DNA of 49,964 nucleotides, taken from assembly GCA_018241745.1 (NCBI GenBank), contig JAFEDG010000163.1, positions 1-49,964 on the forward strand, written 5' to 3'. Position 1 is the stretch's first letter, and every line of letters starts with the position of its first letter. A program made the translations under genes and the position numbers. The notes beneath the pieces are model-generated. The model saw nothing but the letters and a program-made list of their open reading frames with translations, did not search any database and was not told the DNA's origin. The DNA is from Pseudomonadota bacterium. GTDB lineage: Bacteria > Pseudomonadota > Gammaproteobacteria > Burkholderiales > Casimicrobiaceae. This document shows positions 36,503-45,255 of this stretch, piece after piece.

Positions 36503-38061
36503 TGCAGCGTCCCCGCGTAGAACGCCGCCAGGTCCGATTTCTCCGCGGCCTGGGAAGCGTCGTCCAGGTAGGTCATGTGGCCGCCGACGTACGAACGCAC
36601 GGTGACGTGTGCGGTGGCGGGAAGCCGCTCGAGATCCAGGATCGTCTCGAACGCGGGCGTCGCGAGGTCGTGATAGCCGTTCAGCGACAGGACGCGCAAG
36701 GCCGGGTTGAGTGTGAACGCGGCGGCGAGATCCGGGATCGTGTCGGGCAGCGGGTTCCCGGCGTGTGCGAACTGCCAGTGGTTGATCGCGTCGCCCACCA
36801 GCACGTACGTGGACACCGAGGTGTAGTGCAGCGTGTTGGCAAGGTAGCTCGCGATGCCTTGCGCGAAACCCGGCGTGATCGCGGTCGATGACGGGTCGTT
36901 GCCCTTGGCGGCGAGCGGACTGGACGCCGGGACCAGCACGCGGCCGTCGTAGATGCCCGCCGACATCCCGGCAATCAGTCGCTGCGCGTAGGTGCCGGGC
37001 GGCACGTCCGGCTCCTGCTGCCAGTAGCCGAGGGCGAGGCCGGTGGTGTTGGCGAGGTCGGCCAGGACGTCTCCCGCGGGCAGCACGCCGTCGTTCAGCC
37101 AATGGTCGAGGGCCGGTATGAACGTGTTGCGCGCCTGCGTGCGCAGCGAATCGACGAACGTGGGCAGTTGCGCGGGATCCGGGTTGGGGCTGTCGACGCC
37201 ATGCCATGCGCCCACGGCGCCGTAGCTCGGGAAGAACGGCGCGCAGTTGAGGCGGAGTGCCGTTACGCCGCAGTTCTTGTTGTAGTCGAGGATCGACGAC
37301 TGCAGCACGACGCCGGTGACCGGCACGCCGGCGGTGGCCAGCTCGTACGCGAGCACTGCGCTGCGCGTGGTCCCGTACGACTCGCCGAACAGGTACAGAG
37401 GCGACGCCGTGCGCCCGTTCGCCGCGAGGTAACGGACGACGAAGTCGCGGAACAGCTGCGCATCGGCGTCGACGCCATAGAACGAGTTGTTGCGGAAAGG
37501 CGCGATGGCTTCGGAATAGCCGGTGCCCACGGCGTCGACGAACACGAGGTCGCTGACGTCGAGCAGCGATTGCGCGTTGGCGAGCTGCGCATAGGGCGTC
37601 GCCGTTGTCGTGGCGGGCATGCCGGTCGCGAGGCGCACCGGGCCGAACGAGCCGAGGTGCAGCCACGCGGTCGCCGAACCCGGGCCGCCGTTGTAGAAGA
37701 TCGTCACGGGGCGCTGCGCGGGAGCCTGGCCGTCGAGCGTGTACGCGACATAGAACATCGACGCCTCGTCCTGCGCGCTGACCGGCGCGCGGGCCGTCAG
37801 GTGGCCGGCCGTCGCCGTGTATGCGAGCGTCTGGCTGCCGACCGTCAGCGTGTGGTGCGTGACGGCCGCGCGTTCCACGGCCGATGCCAGCGACGCGCTC
37901 GCAGCGGATGAATACGCGACGGGATCTGCGTACCCGTCGGTGAACGTCGTCCCGCCGCCGCTGTTCGCGGAGTCGCCCCCGCCGCCGTTGCAGGCCGCGA
38001 CGAGCAGCGCGCACGCAAGCACGAGCAGGTGTCGGAAGCGGGGGCGGAGGGCGGCGATCAC
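36499..38061 (-). CDS. Serine carboxypeptidase-like (S10) lipoprotein
   Basis: A 520-residue alpha/beta-hydrolase of peptidase family S10. The lipobox is VAAC (Cys about residue 24), followed by a Gly/Asn/Ser-rich linker. Signature segments: VTIFYNGGPGSATAWLHLGS (oxyanion loop), FVDAVGTGYSE, LYLFGESYGTTRSAVLAYEL with the nucleophile Ser228, NGYHDLATP (Asp) and YVGGHMTYLD (His). The triad is complete. Bacterial members of S10 are rare compared with fungi and plants, but known in proteobacteria. GTG start; AUGA-type overlap with the EF-hand gene. It follows the M28 peptidase gene after 22 bp. Confidence 0.9.
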   Translation of the reverse strand: MIAALRPRFRHLLVLACALLVAACNGGGGDSANSGGGTTFTDGYADPVAYSSAASASLASAVERAAVTHHTLTVGSQTLAYTATAGHLTARAPVSAQDEASMFYVAYTLDGQAPAQRPVTIFYNGGPGSATAWLHLGSFGPVRLATGMPATTTATPYAQLANAQSLLDVSDLVFVDAVGTGYSEAIAPFRNNSFYGVDADAQLFRDFVVRYLAANGRTASPLYLFGESYGTTRSAVLAYELATAGVPVTGVVLQSSILDYNKNCGVTALRLNCAPFFPSYGAVGAWHGVDSPNPDPAQLPTFVDSLRTQARNTFIPALDHWLNDGVLPAGDVLADLANTTGLALGYWQQEPDVPPGTYAQRLIAGMSAGIYDGRVLVPASSPLAAKGNDPSSTAITPGFAQGIASYLANTLHYTSVSTYVLVGDAINHWQFAHAGNPLPDTIPDLAAAFTLNPALRVLSLNGYHDLATPAFETILDLERLPATAHVTVRSYVGGHMTYLDDASQAAEKSDLAAFYAGTLQ

Positions 38062-38083
38062 GTGCGGGGTCCGGCGAGCGCCG

Positions 38084-40405
38084 CTATGGTAGCGCAGCCG
38101 TCGCCAGCGCGAATGTCGTGTCGCCGTCGAGCCACGGCATCTCGTTCGCGGGCGCCGGGGGCGGCACGAATCCAGGTGGCCAACCGTCGCGCTGCTCGGC
38201 GAGCGTGACCGCCACGGGCGCGCCGGCTTCACCCGGCGCGAAGTCCACGACGATGTCGTCCGGGCCTGGCGCGGCGTAGCGGATCGTCAGCGGCACGCCG
38301 GCTGGCGCGTACGCCGGCAACCTGGTTGCGCCGAGGCGCACGTCACCGAGGGGTGCGCGACTCGTAATCGTGAACGTCAGCACGCGGCCCCCGCCGGTCG
38401 CGCGGCCGTGCACGACGACGCGCCCGCCTTCGCGCACGATGGACACCTGGGGAAGATGGACGGCGCGTGTCGTCGCCGGTGCGATCCATGCCGGGCGCTC
38501 GGCCAGCGGCGGCAAGGGGGCGCGCCGTGCCTCGCCGCCGTCGCGCGCGAGCACCTGGCGCTCCCACGGGGTGGGCTGCGCGCGGGGCGTCACGAGCCAT
38601 TGCGCCTTGCCATCCGCCGCAGCCACGTAATAGATGTCGTTGACGGCGGGTCGCGTCGCGCGCGCCGGCAGCATCGCCACGGCGGCCAACACCGCGACGC
38701 CCGCGAGCATGGTGGCGGCCGCAACCCGGCGACCCCCGCGCGTGGCGACGCCCGCCGCATGCGCGTAAGGCGTGAGGACGGCGGAGAGGGGCGGCAGGAA
38801 CAGCGCGAACACGAGCGGCAGCTCGGGTCCCAATGCAGTGAAGAATGCGTATTCCACCGGGACCAGCAGCGCGACGAGCACGATCGCGACGAGCCCGGCG
38901 CCGGCCCACGCGGCACGCGTCGGCCTCCACGCGAGCGATGCGGCGAGGGCGGCGCCGATGGCGAGCGGCCACGCGTAAATGGCCGCTGCCCGCGGCGCGA
39001 CCCATTGCAGCACGCACGCGAGGACGAACAGCAACGCGAGCGCGCCGAGCCAGCACGCCCACGCGGACGCGCGCGTACGGCGTGCGGCGCCGAGGACCCG
39101 CAGCGCGGTGCCCGACCCCAGGAGGACGGCGCCCGCGTGTACCCATCCGAACTCGCGGTACACCGGTTCGTCCGCGAATGCGACGACGACGCGGCCCGCG
39201 GCGAACAGTACCAGTGCGGCGGCGACGACGGAGGCGAGCGCCAGCGCGCAAGCGACCGCCGTGCTGCGGGCGTCGACGCGCGCCGTCGGATGCCGCGCCA
39301 CGCCGCGGCATGCGACCACGAGCAGCACGGCCGCGAGCACGAGCGGTGCCCAGCCCCATGCCGGCGGATAGGCAACGACGATGCGGCCCGCGATGTCGAA
39401 GTACGTCTCGTCGGGCGCAGCCGCAGGCAGCGCGGGCGCGGCCGCGAGCGCGCGGATCACCGGCAGCACCTGGTCGCCGACGTGCTGCAACGTGGTGCCG
39501 GCCAGGTGCTGGGGGGTCGCGAGCGGCGTGTGGTATGCGAGCTGGTCGCCGATGAACGCGACGTTCAATCCTGGCAGCCCGTGCCGCAGCGCGTGCGTGA
39601 AATCGGTGTCGTTGGGCAGGACCGCGTAGACGAATGCGGCCAATGAATGCGCATGCGGGCGCGGCGCGACCGCAGCGTACAGGCGCACGAGCGCGCCTGC
39701 GTCGCGGCTCGTCTCGAACATGTTCGCCGGGCCGGCGTCGCCGCGCGCTTCCAGGTTGACGACGACGCCGACGTGTTCGCGCCACGGGTCGTCGCGGAAG
39801 AACGCGTCGCCGCCGAGCAACCCCGCTTCCTCGCCGTCGGTGAACAGCAGGATCACGTCGCGCTCGCGCGCAGGATCCGCCTGCAGGATGCGCGCGATCT
39901 CGAGCGCGGCGGCGACGTTGGCGATGTCGTCCGCCGCGCCCGGCGACGCGGGCGTGCTGTCGTAGTGGGCCATCAACAGCACCGCGGGCGCCTTGCGATC
40001 ACGACCCCGCAGCAGCGCGATGATGTTGTGGACGGTGCCCATGGCGACGCGCTGCGGCAGCGACGGCTTCCACGCGGTACCGACGCCGACGTGCACCTCG
40101 GGCGCGAGCTGCATGGCTTCGAGCCGCGCGAGCAGTGCGTCGCGGACGCGCGTGTTGGCGGGCGAGCCGATGGGATGCCAGTCGCGCGCCAACGTCCGGA
40201 TGTCGGCCAGCGCGCGGCCCGCGGCGAACTCGTGGGCCGGTGCCGTCGCCCGCTTGGGCGGCGGCAGGCGCGTCGCCGCCGCACCGAGGCCGAGCGCAGC
40301 GGCGAGGATGATCCAGAACGCCCAGCGCGGAATGTCGGAGGCGGTGGCCGGTGCGTTTGATGTCAAGGCGAAACCGTTGTGCGTCAACGGGCGTAAAGCG
40401 AGCAA
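38084..40405 (-). CDS. M28-family zinc peptidase with large membrane domain
   Basis: A 773-residue membrane-bound peptidase. An N-terminal span (FWIILAAALGLGAAA) leads to a periplasmic M28 domain: LLMAHYDSTPASPGAADDIA (His and Asp), LFTDGEEAGLLGG (catalytic Glu and metal Glu), VVNLEARGDAG, and a further His at QLAYHTPLATPQHL. About eight membrane spans follow (residues about 345-570), then a C-terminal beta-rich soluble domain. The layout matches the Fxna-like M28 group. There is no ATG near the N-terminus; several in-frame TTG codons (40405, 40387) are candidates and the true start is uncertain. It heads a four-gene cluster. Confidence 0.88.
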   Translation of the reverse strand: MLALRPLTHNGFALTSNAPATASDIPRWAFWIILAAALGLGAAATRLPPPKRATAPAHEFAAGRALADIRTLARDWHPIGSPANTRVRDALLARLEAMQLAPEVHVGVGTAWKPSLPQRVAMGTVHNIIALLRGRDRKAPAVLLMAHYDSTPASPGAADDIANVAAALEIARILQADPARERDVILLFTDGEEAGLLGGDAFFRDDPWREHVGVVVNLEARGDAGPANMFETSRDAGALVRLYAAVAPRPHAHSLAAFVYAVLPNDTDFTHALRHGLPGLNVAFIGDQLAYHTPLATPQHLAGTTLQHVGDQVLPVIRALAAAPALPAAAPDETYFDIAGRIVVAYPPAWGWAPLVLAAVLLVVACRGVARHPTARVDARSTAVACALALASVVAAALVLFAAGRVVVAFADEPVYREFGWVHAGAVLLGSGTALRVLGAARRTRASAWACWLGALALLFVLACVLQWVAPRAAAIYAWPLAIGAALAASLAWRPTRAAWAGAGLVAIVLVALLVPVEYAFFTALGPELPLVFALFLPPLSAVLTPYAHAAGVATRGGRRVAAATMLAGVAVLAAVAMLPARATRPAVNDIYYVAAADGKAQWLVTPRAQPTPWERQVLARDGGEARRAPLPPLAERPAWIAPATTRAVHLPQVSIVREGGRVVVHGRATGGGRVLTFTITSRAPLGDVRLGATRLPAYAPAGVPLTIRYAAPGPDDIVVDFAPGEAGAPVAVTLAEQRDGWPPGFVPPPAPANEMPWLDGDTTFALATAALP

Positions 40406-40518
40406 GGTTCGGTCATCATGTCCGGATCATGCGATCGACACAACCTCCGTGCCGAACGCAGTGCAGACTGTAATGCAATGGATGATCGGAAACGACGGTT
40501 CGTGGTAGCGTGATCCTG

Positions 40519-40599
40519 ATGAACCCCGTCGCCACGCGGTCGATCACGACTTGCGACCACATCCCCGCGGCGCTGCTGTCACGCCGGGACGCGGCGTGA
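40519..40599 (+). CDS. Possible 26-residue upstream ORF
   Basis: MNPVATRSITTCDHIPAALL through RRDAA. Its TGA overlaps the GTG start of the enolase-superfamily gene by 4 bp (GTGA). There is no good ribosome site. A leader peptide or chance. It fills part of the 190-bp gap between that gene and the divergent M28 gene. Confidence 0.25.
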   Translation: MNPVATRSITTCDHIPAALLSRRDAA

Positions 40600-41732
40600 G
40601 CCTGGCGCGCATCATCGCCGTCGATGCCGCGTCCGCGCGCATCAGCGACAAGACGGTGTGGACGTTCGTCCGCGTTCGCGCCAGCGACGGCCGCGAAGGT
40701 TGGGGCGAAGGCACGCTGCAAGGACGGCACGCCGAGGTCCATGCGCACGTCGACGCGTGGTCGACGTTGCTGCGCGGCGTAGCGCTCGATGCGGCGCTTG
40801 CACAGCTCGCCGCGGCGCTCGCTCCCGACGACCTCGCGCACGCAACGGCACTGAGCGCACTCGACCAGGCCGTCTGGGACCTGATCGCGCAAGCGGGCGG
40901 CGTGCCCCTCGCGCGGGCGCTGGGCACGCCGGTACGCGGTGTCGTCGAGCTGTATGCCAACATCAACCGCGGCACGCTCGATCGTTCGCCGGAAGGCTTT
41001 GCCGCGCGGGCGCGGGATGCCGCGCAGCACGGCTTTGCCGCGATCAAGATCGCGCCGTTCGACGGCGTGACGCCGGCTACCGCGCACACCGACGCCGGCC
41101 GGCATGCGACCGCGCTCGGCCTCGCGCGCGTGCACGCAGTACGCGCGGCGATCGGCGCGAAGCGCGCGCTGATGGTCGACTGCCACTGGCGCTTCGACGA
41201 AGCCGCCGCGCGCGACGTGCTGCACGCGCTCGCGCCGGCGCAGCTCTACTGGTTCGAATGCCCGCTGCCGGAAGCCGAGGCGAACTTCGGCGCGTTGCGC
41301 CGGCTGAAAGCGCAGGCGAACGCGATGGGCGTGAAGACGGCGGGGTGCGAGACGCTGACCGGCGTCGACGCGTTTCGTACCTACCTCGACGGCGGCCTGT
41401 ACGACGCGGTGATGCCGGACGTGAAGTACGCAGGCGGCCTGCGCCAGATGCTCGCCGTCGACGCGGCCGCGCAGGCGAAGCACGCGATCTCGTCGCCGCA
41501 CAATCCGACGGGCCCGATCGCGCACATGCACAGCGTACACGTCGCTGCATTGGGCGCCACGCTGCCGTTCCTCGAGTTCCAGTACGGCGAGAGCGACGCG
41601 TTCTTCGACATCGTGCGCGGCGCGCTGCCGGACCCGACCCACGGTTCCAGCCACGTGCCCGACGCGCCGGGACTGGGCATTGCGCTCGATCCGGCGGCAC
41701 TTGCACCCCTGATCGTGCAAGGCTCGCTATAG
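40596..41732 (+). CDS. Mandelate racemase / muconate lactonizing enzyme family protein
   Basis: A 378-residue enolase-superfamily enzyme. The N-terminal capping domain (FVRVRASDGREGWGEGTLQG) is followed by a TIM barrel with metal ligands in ALMVDCHWRFDEA (Asp), WFECPLPE (Glu) and AGCETLTGVD (Glu), plus a Lys in AAIKIAPFD and a candidate general base in MPDVKYAGG or SPHNPTGPIAH. It most resembles sugar-acid dehydratase-like members; the substrate is unknown. The start is GTG 40596 without a strong ribosome site. It converges with the aldo/keto reductase, with 6 bp between stops. Confidence 0.85.
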   Translation: MSLARIIAVDAASARISDKTVWTFVRVRASDGREGWGEGTLQGRHAEVHAHVDAWSTLLRGVALDAALAQLAAALAPDDLAHATALSALDQAVWDLIAQAGGVPLARALGTPVRGVVELYANINRGTLDRSPEGFAARARDAAQHGFAAIKIAPFDGVTPATAHTDAGRHATALGLARVHAVRAAIGAKRALMVDCHWRFDEAAARDVLHALAPAQLYWFECPLPEAEANFGALRRLKAQANAMGVKTAGCETLTGVDAFRTYLDGGLYDAVMPDVKYAGGLRQMLAVDAAAQAKHAISSPHNPTGPIAHMHSVHVAALGATLPFLEFQYGESDAFFDIVRGALPDPTHGSSHVPDAPGLGIALDPAALAPLIVQGSL

Positions 41733-41738
41733 CGTCTG

Positions 41739-42722
41739 TCAGCGGTTGACCGCCGCCATTGCCTTGGGCGCGTAACGCGCGCCGGCCACGGACCCGCGCG
41801 GCAACACCTCGTCGATGCGCGCGAGGTCGGCGGCGGACAGCGTCACGTCCAGCGCGGCCACATTCTCGTCGAGGTACTTGCGCCGCTTGGTGCCGGGGAT
41901 CGGCACGATGTCGTCGCCCTGCGCGAGCACCCATGCGAGCGCGAGCTGCGACGCGGTGCAGCCCTTGGCGGCCGCGAGTTCCTTGACCGCGTCCACCAGT
42001 TGCAGGTTGCGTGCGAAGTTGTCGCCTTCGAAGCGCGGCGAGTGGCGCCGGTAATCGTCGGGCTCGAAGTCGTCGATGCTGCGGATCTGCCCGGTCAGGA
42101 AGCCGCGGCCGAGCGGCGAGTAAGGAACGAAGCCGATGCCGAGCTCGCGGCACAGCGCGAGCAGCCCGTCTTCCGGCTCGCGGCTCCACAGCGAATATTC
42201 AGTCTGCAGCGCGGCGATCGGGTGCACTTTCGCGGCGCGGCGAATCGTGTCCGGGGCCGCCTCGGAAAGGCCCAGCCAGCGGACCTTGCCCGCCTTGACG
42301 AGGTCCGCCATCGCGCCGACGGTCTCTTCGATCGGCGTATTCGGATCGACGCGATGCTGGTAGTAGAGATCGATGACCTCCATGCCGAGGAACTTGAGGC
42401 TGCGCTCGCACGCCTCGCGGACGTACTCGGGCCGGCCGTCGACGCCCTTGAACGTGCCGTCCGGATTGCGGATGTTGCCGAACTTGGTCGCGACGATCAC
42501 GCCGTCGCGACGGCCCTTGAGCGCGCGGCCCAGCAGCTCCTCGTTGCGACCGCCGCCATACGCGTCGGCGGTGTCGAACAGCGTGATGCCGACGTCGAGC
42601 GCGCGATGCAGCGTCGCGATCGACTCCGCTTCGTCGCGGCCGCCATAGAAATCGGACATGCCCATGCAGCCCAGTCCCATCGCGGAAACGGTGAGCCCCT
42701 GGCCCAGCGAGCGCTTCTTCAT
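41739..42722 (-). CDS. Aldo/keto reductase (AKR13/YakC-like)
   Basis: A 327-residue NADPH-dependent oxidoreductase. The catalytic tetrad is visible: Asp in [18 protein letters not shown] with its Tyr, Lys in VATKFGN and His in LYYQHRVD. The NADPH site near the end reads [19 protein letters not shown] ([15 protein letters not shown]). The [13 protein letters not shown] opening fits the AKR13 group that reduces assorted carbonyls. It has AAGG about 9 nt before the ATG. Monocistronic by layout. Confidence 0.94.
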   Translation of the reverse strand: MKKRSLGQGLTVSAMGLGCMGMSDFYGGRDEAESIATLHRALDVGITLFDTADAYGGGRNEELLGRALKGRRDGVIVATKFGNIRNPDGTFKGVDGRPEYVREACERSLKFLGMEVIDLYYQHRVDPNTPIEETVGAMADLVKAGKVRWLGLSEAAPDTIRRAAKVHPIAALQTEYSLWSREPEDGLLALCRELGIGFVPYSPLGRGFLTGQIRSIDDFEPDDYRRHSPRFEGDNFARNLQLVDAVKELAAAKGCTASQLALAWVLAQGDDIVPIPGTKRRKYLDENVAALDVTLSAADLARIDEVLPRGSVAGARYAPKAMAAVNR

Positions 42723-42811
42723 CGGTTTTGCCTTGTGGAGGAGTTACGCGCGGCAGCGCGGCGCGAGATGTACATCGTAGCGCGGTGGCGTTGTCGGAAG
42801 TGGACGTGCGT

Positions 42812-43306
42812 TCAGCGGTGGTCCGCCGACTCGGGCAACAGCAGCACGATCAGCACGAGCATGCCGCACGTCAGGAACTCGACGGCCTTCGCCTGGCCGT
42901 TCCAGATCTGCGACTGCCACATGCCGAACCATTCGCCGCCAACCGTGACGAAGCCGACGTAGTAGAGCAGGAACAGCAGCGTGAGCCCGGTGGCGGCCAT
43001 GGCCTTCGCCGCGTTGAACGATGCGACGTCGCGACGCGCGCGGACGAGCTTCCAGGCGCCGCCGACGCATAGCAGCCCGATGGCGAGCTCGGCCGCGATG
43101 ATCCCCCAGTAGCCCAGCGCCTCGAGCGTCGTGTTGGTCACGGCGCGGTACTTGAGCGGATTGTCGGGGAACACCGTGTCCATCGACAGTACATGGCGCA
43201 CGAATTGCCAGTTCGATCCGTAGTCGAGCAGGTTGTCGACGCCGACCAGCAGGCCCCAAAGCCCGACGGCAAGCACCATCAGCGATTTCAGCAGGCGGAT
43301 TGTCAT
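42812..43306 (-). CDS. DUF2165 small membrane protein
   Basis: A 164-residue protein with four membrane spans: LKSLMVLAVGLWGLLVGVDN, LEALGYWGIIAAELAIGLLC, MAATGLTLLFLLYYVGFVTV and VEFLTCGMLVLIVLLLPES. The family motif DYGSNWQFVRHVLSMDTVFP in the first loop and WFGMWQSQIWNGQ in the third are typical of DUF2165. Function unknown. It starts 10 nt after the aspartyl protease stop, so it is probably co-transcribed and may help anchor or place that protein. Confidence 0.9.
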   Translation of the reverse strand: MTIRLLKSLMVLAVGLWGLLVGVDNLLDYGSNWQFVRHVLSMDTVFPDNPLKYRAVTNTTLEALGYWGIIAAELAIGLLCVGGAWKLVRARRDVASFNAAKAMAATGLTLLFLLYYVGFVTVGGEWFGMWQSQIWNGQAKAVEFLTCGMLVLIVLLLPESADHR

Positions 43307-43316
43307 GCGTTCCGAT

Positions 43317-45167
43317 TCATATCTGGTCGGCGAGCGTCAGCGTGACGCCTCGCTCCGTGCCACCATGACGGACCGTCAAAGCCACCGCCGTGCCCGCCGC
43401 ATCGCTGCGCAGCCGGCGGCGCGCGTCGGACAGTCCTTCCGGCGTCACCGGCTTGCCGTCGATTGCCGTGATCACGTCGCCGACCGCGAGCCCGGCTTTC
43501 GCGCCGGCGCTGTCACGCGCGACGTCGGTGATCTCGTAACCGTCTGCCTTGGCATTGAACCACAGCCCCGAGCGGTCGAATGTGCCGACGTCCGCCGGCG
43601 TCGGCACGATGCGCCGCAGGTACATCACCTGGTGCGCGTAGTCGAACGTGACGACGAAGCGCTTCAGCAGCGCAGTGCCGATGTTGGCGTCGTAGTTGGG
43701 ATCGCTGAAGCTGCCCGCTTTCATGTCTGAGAGCCCGGCCGCGATGTTGTCGACCGCGACCGGCCCGAGTTTCAACGACGGCAACCGGACCACGTACGCG
43801 CGCGCCGGCCCGCCGACACCCCAGCCGGTGGTGGCCAATGTGCCCTTCGGATAGCGCGCGCGCAGGTCGTACTTGGCGACGTACGGCCCGGTGAGGTCGA
43901 TTTCAGAGCGCGAGCCGGTGTCGATGTCGAACGTCGCAGGCCGCCCGTCGATCGAGCCGACGACGAAGGGCAGGTGATCGTAGAACTCGAAGGGCACGGC
44001 AACGCCGAGGTTGGCACCGGGCACGAAGTGCGCGGGATCCGTGAACGTCATCGTCCGATGCTCGTAGTCGATCGTCGTCACCATGCGGCGGAGCAGTTCG
44101 TAGCCGACCATGCCGTCGACCGGGATGCCTTCGATCGACTTGTCGTAGATCTCGGTGGCGAAGCCCATCTGGTCGCGCAGGCGGACGTCGCCGATGGCGA
44201 TCTCGTCGTAGTGGACGAAGCCGGTGGTCCCGTGGCCCTCGCCGGCACCGCTTTCGACGCCCTTGCCCACCGGTTGCAGCCCCACTTCGTTGACGATCCG
44301 CGACGACAGCAGCGTGTGGCCGCCGGTGTCGACGATGAACGTATAAGGCCCCTTGCCATTGACGGTGGCCTGCACGTAGATGTGGTTGTTCAGCAGCCGG
44401 AACGGCACGGTCGTGCTCGGCGCGCCCCCGACAATCGTCGCACCCGTCAGCGGGGGCCGCGGCATACCGTAGGCGGATAACGGCTGCGCCGGCCCGAACG
44501 TCGCGTGCTTGAGCTTCGCCGTGACGAGGCCATCCTCGCCGACGCCCGGATCGACGACGATCGTGTGCGTGACGAGCGCGCCGTCGACGGGACGGTAATC
44601 CGAGTAGGACTCGCGCATGTGGAAGAACTGCCGGTCTTCCGCGATACCCGCCAGCAGGTGGGTGTCAGCGTCGAACCAGGCGTCGAACCGCTTGCCGCCC
44701 TTGGGCGTGACGACCAGATGGTCGCGCGGATGCCCGTCGACGACCTCGCGGCCCGCATACGTGACGATCGCATCGCCGAAATCGTCGCGCCACCACCGGT
44801 TGGCGTTCCGATACGCGCCGTTGATCGCGAGTGCCAGGCGGTCGCCACCCAGCTGCGTCGTGTACGAGCGCGAGATGTCCATCTGCCACGGGACCTTGCC
44901 ATCGTAGCCGTCGGCTGCGGGGATGTCGTCGGACTCCTGCGCGTTGGCATAGGCGCCGGTCGCGAGGTCGATCATCGTGGATTGCGTGCCATCCAGGCCC
45001 GACGCGCGGTAGTCGTACGCGAGGCGCGCAGTGCCCGCCGCGGGAAGGTCACCGACGGCCTTGTGGTTGGCGTCGAGGATCGCCCGGGCCGTGTCGGCCT
45101 GGCCCCACGCGGCGCCCGCGGTCATCATCGCTGCATACATCGTCAGGGCTGCCAACGCGCTTTTCAT
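43317..45167 (-). CDS. Periplasmic double aspartyl protease (retropepsin-like) with PDZ domain
   Basis: A 616-residue exported protein. The signal peptide ends GAAWG/QA. Residues about 30-235 form an N-terminal beta domain similar to outer-membrane lipoprotein-sorting-like folds. Two retropepsin-like units follow: first FIVDTGGHTLLSSRIV (about 270-285), second ATFDIDTGSRSEIDLTGPYV (about 405-420). Both keep D-T-G, so one chain may build a full pepsin-like active site. A C-terminal PDZ domain (about 520-616) shows DSAGAKAGLAVGDVITAIDG. The ribosome site GGAG lies 5 nt from the ATG, next to the hairpin at 45178-45198. Confidence 0.9.
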   Translation of the reverse strand: MKSALAALTMYAAMMTAGAAWGQADTARAILDANHKAVGDLPAAGTARLAYDYRASGLDGTQSTMIDLATGAYANAQESDDIPAADGYDGKVPWQMDISRSYTTQLGGDRLALAINGAYRNANRWWRDDFGDAIVTYAGREVVDGHPRDHLVVTPKGGKRFDAWFDADTHLLAGIAEDRQFFHMRESYSDYRPVDGALVTHTIVVDPGVGEDGLVTAKLKHATFGPAQPLSAYGMPRPPLTGATIVGGAPSTTVPFRLLNNHIYVQATVNGKGPYTFIVDTGGHTLLSSRIVNEVGLQPVGKGVESGAGEGHGTTGFVHYDEIAIGDVRLRDQMGFATEIYDKSIEGIPVDGMVGYELLRRMVTTIDYEHRTMTFTDPAHFVPGANLGVAVPFEFYDHLPFVVGSIDGRPATFDIDTGSRSEIDLTGPYVAKYDLRARYPKGTLATTGWGVGGPARAYVVRLPSLKLGPVAVDNIAAGLSDMKAGSFSDPNYDANIGTALLKRFVVTFDYAHQVMYLRRIVPTPADVGTFDRSGLWFNAKADGYEITDVARDSAGAKAGLAVGDVITAIDGKPVTPEGLSDARRRLRSDAAGTAVALTVRHGGTERGVTLTLADQI

Positions 45168-45177
45168 CTCGTCTCCG

Positions 45178-45198
45178 CAATCGCCTCGAAGGCGATTG
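45178..45198 (-). promoter_or_regulatory. 9-bp hairpin just upstream of the protease ribosome site
   Basis: CAATCGCCT, 3-nt loop, AGGCGATTG, ending 1-2 nt before the CGGAG ribosome site on the minus strand. As a leader hairpin it could affect translation or mRNA stability. Confidence 0.45.
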
Positions 45199-45255
45199 GA
45201 TGCGCGCTGCGTATCCCGTGGATTCAGCGCGTCCGAGCGATCGGAGCGATGTGGA

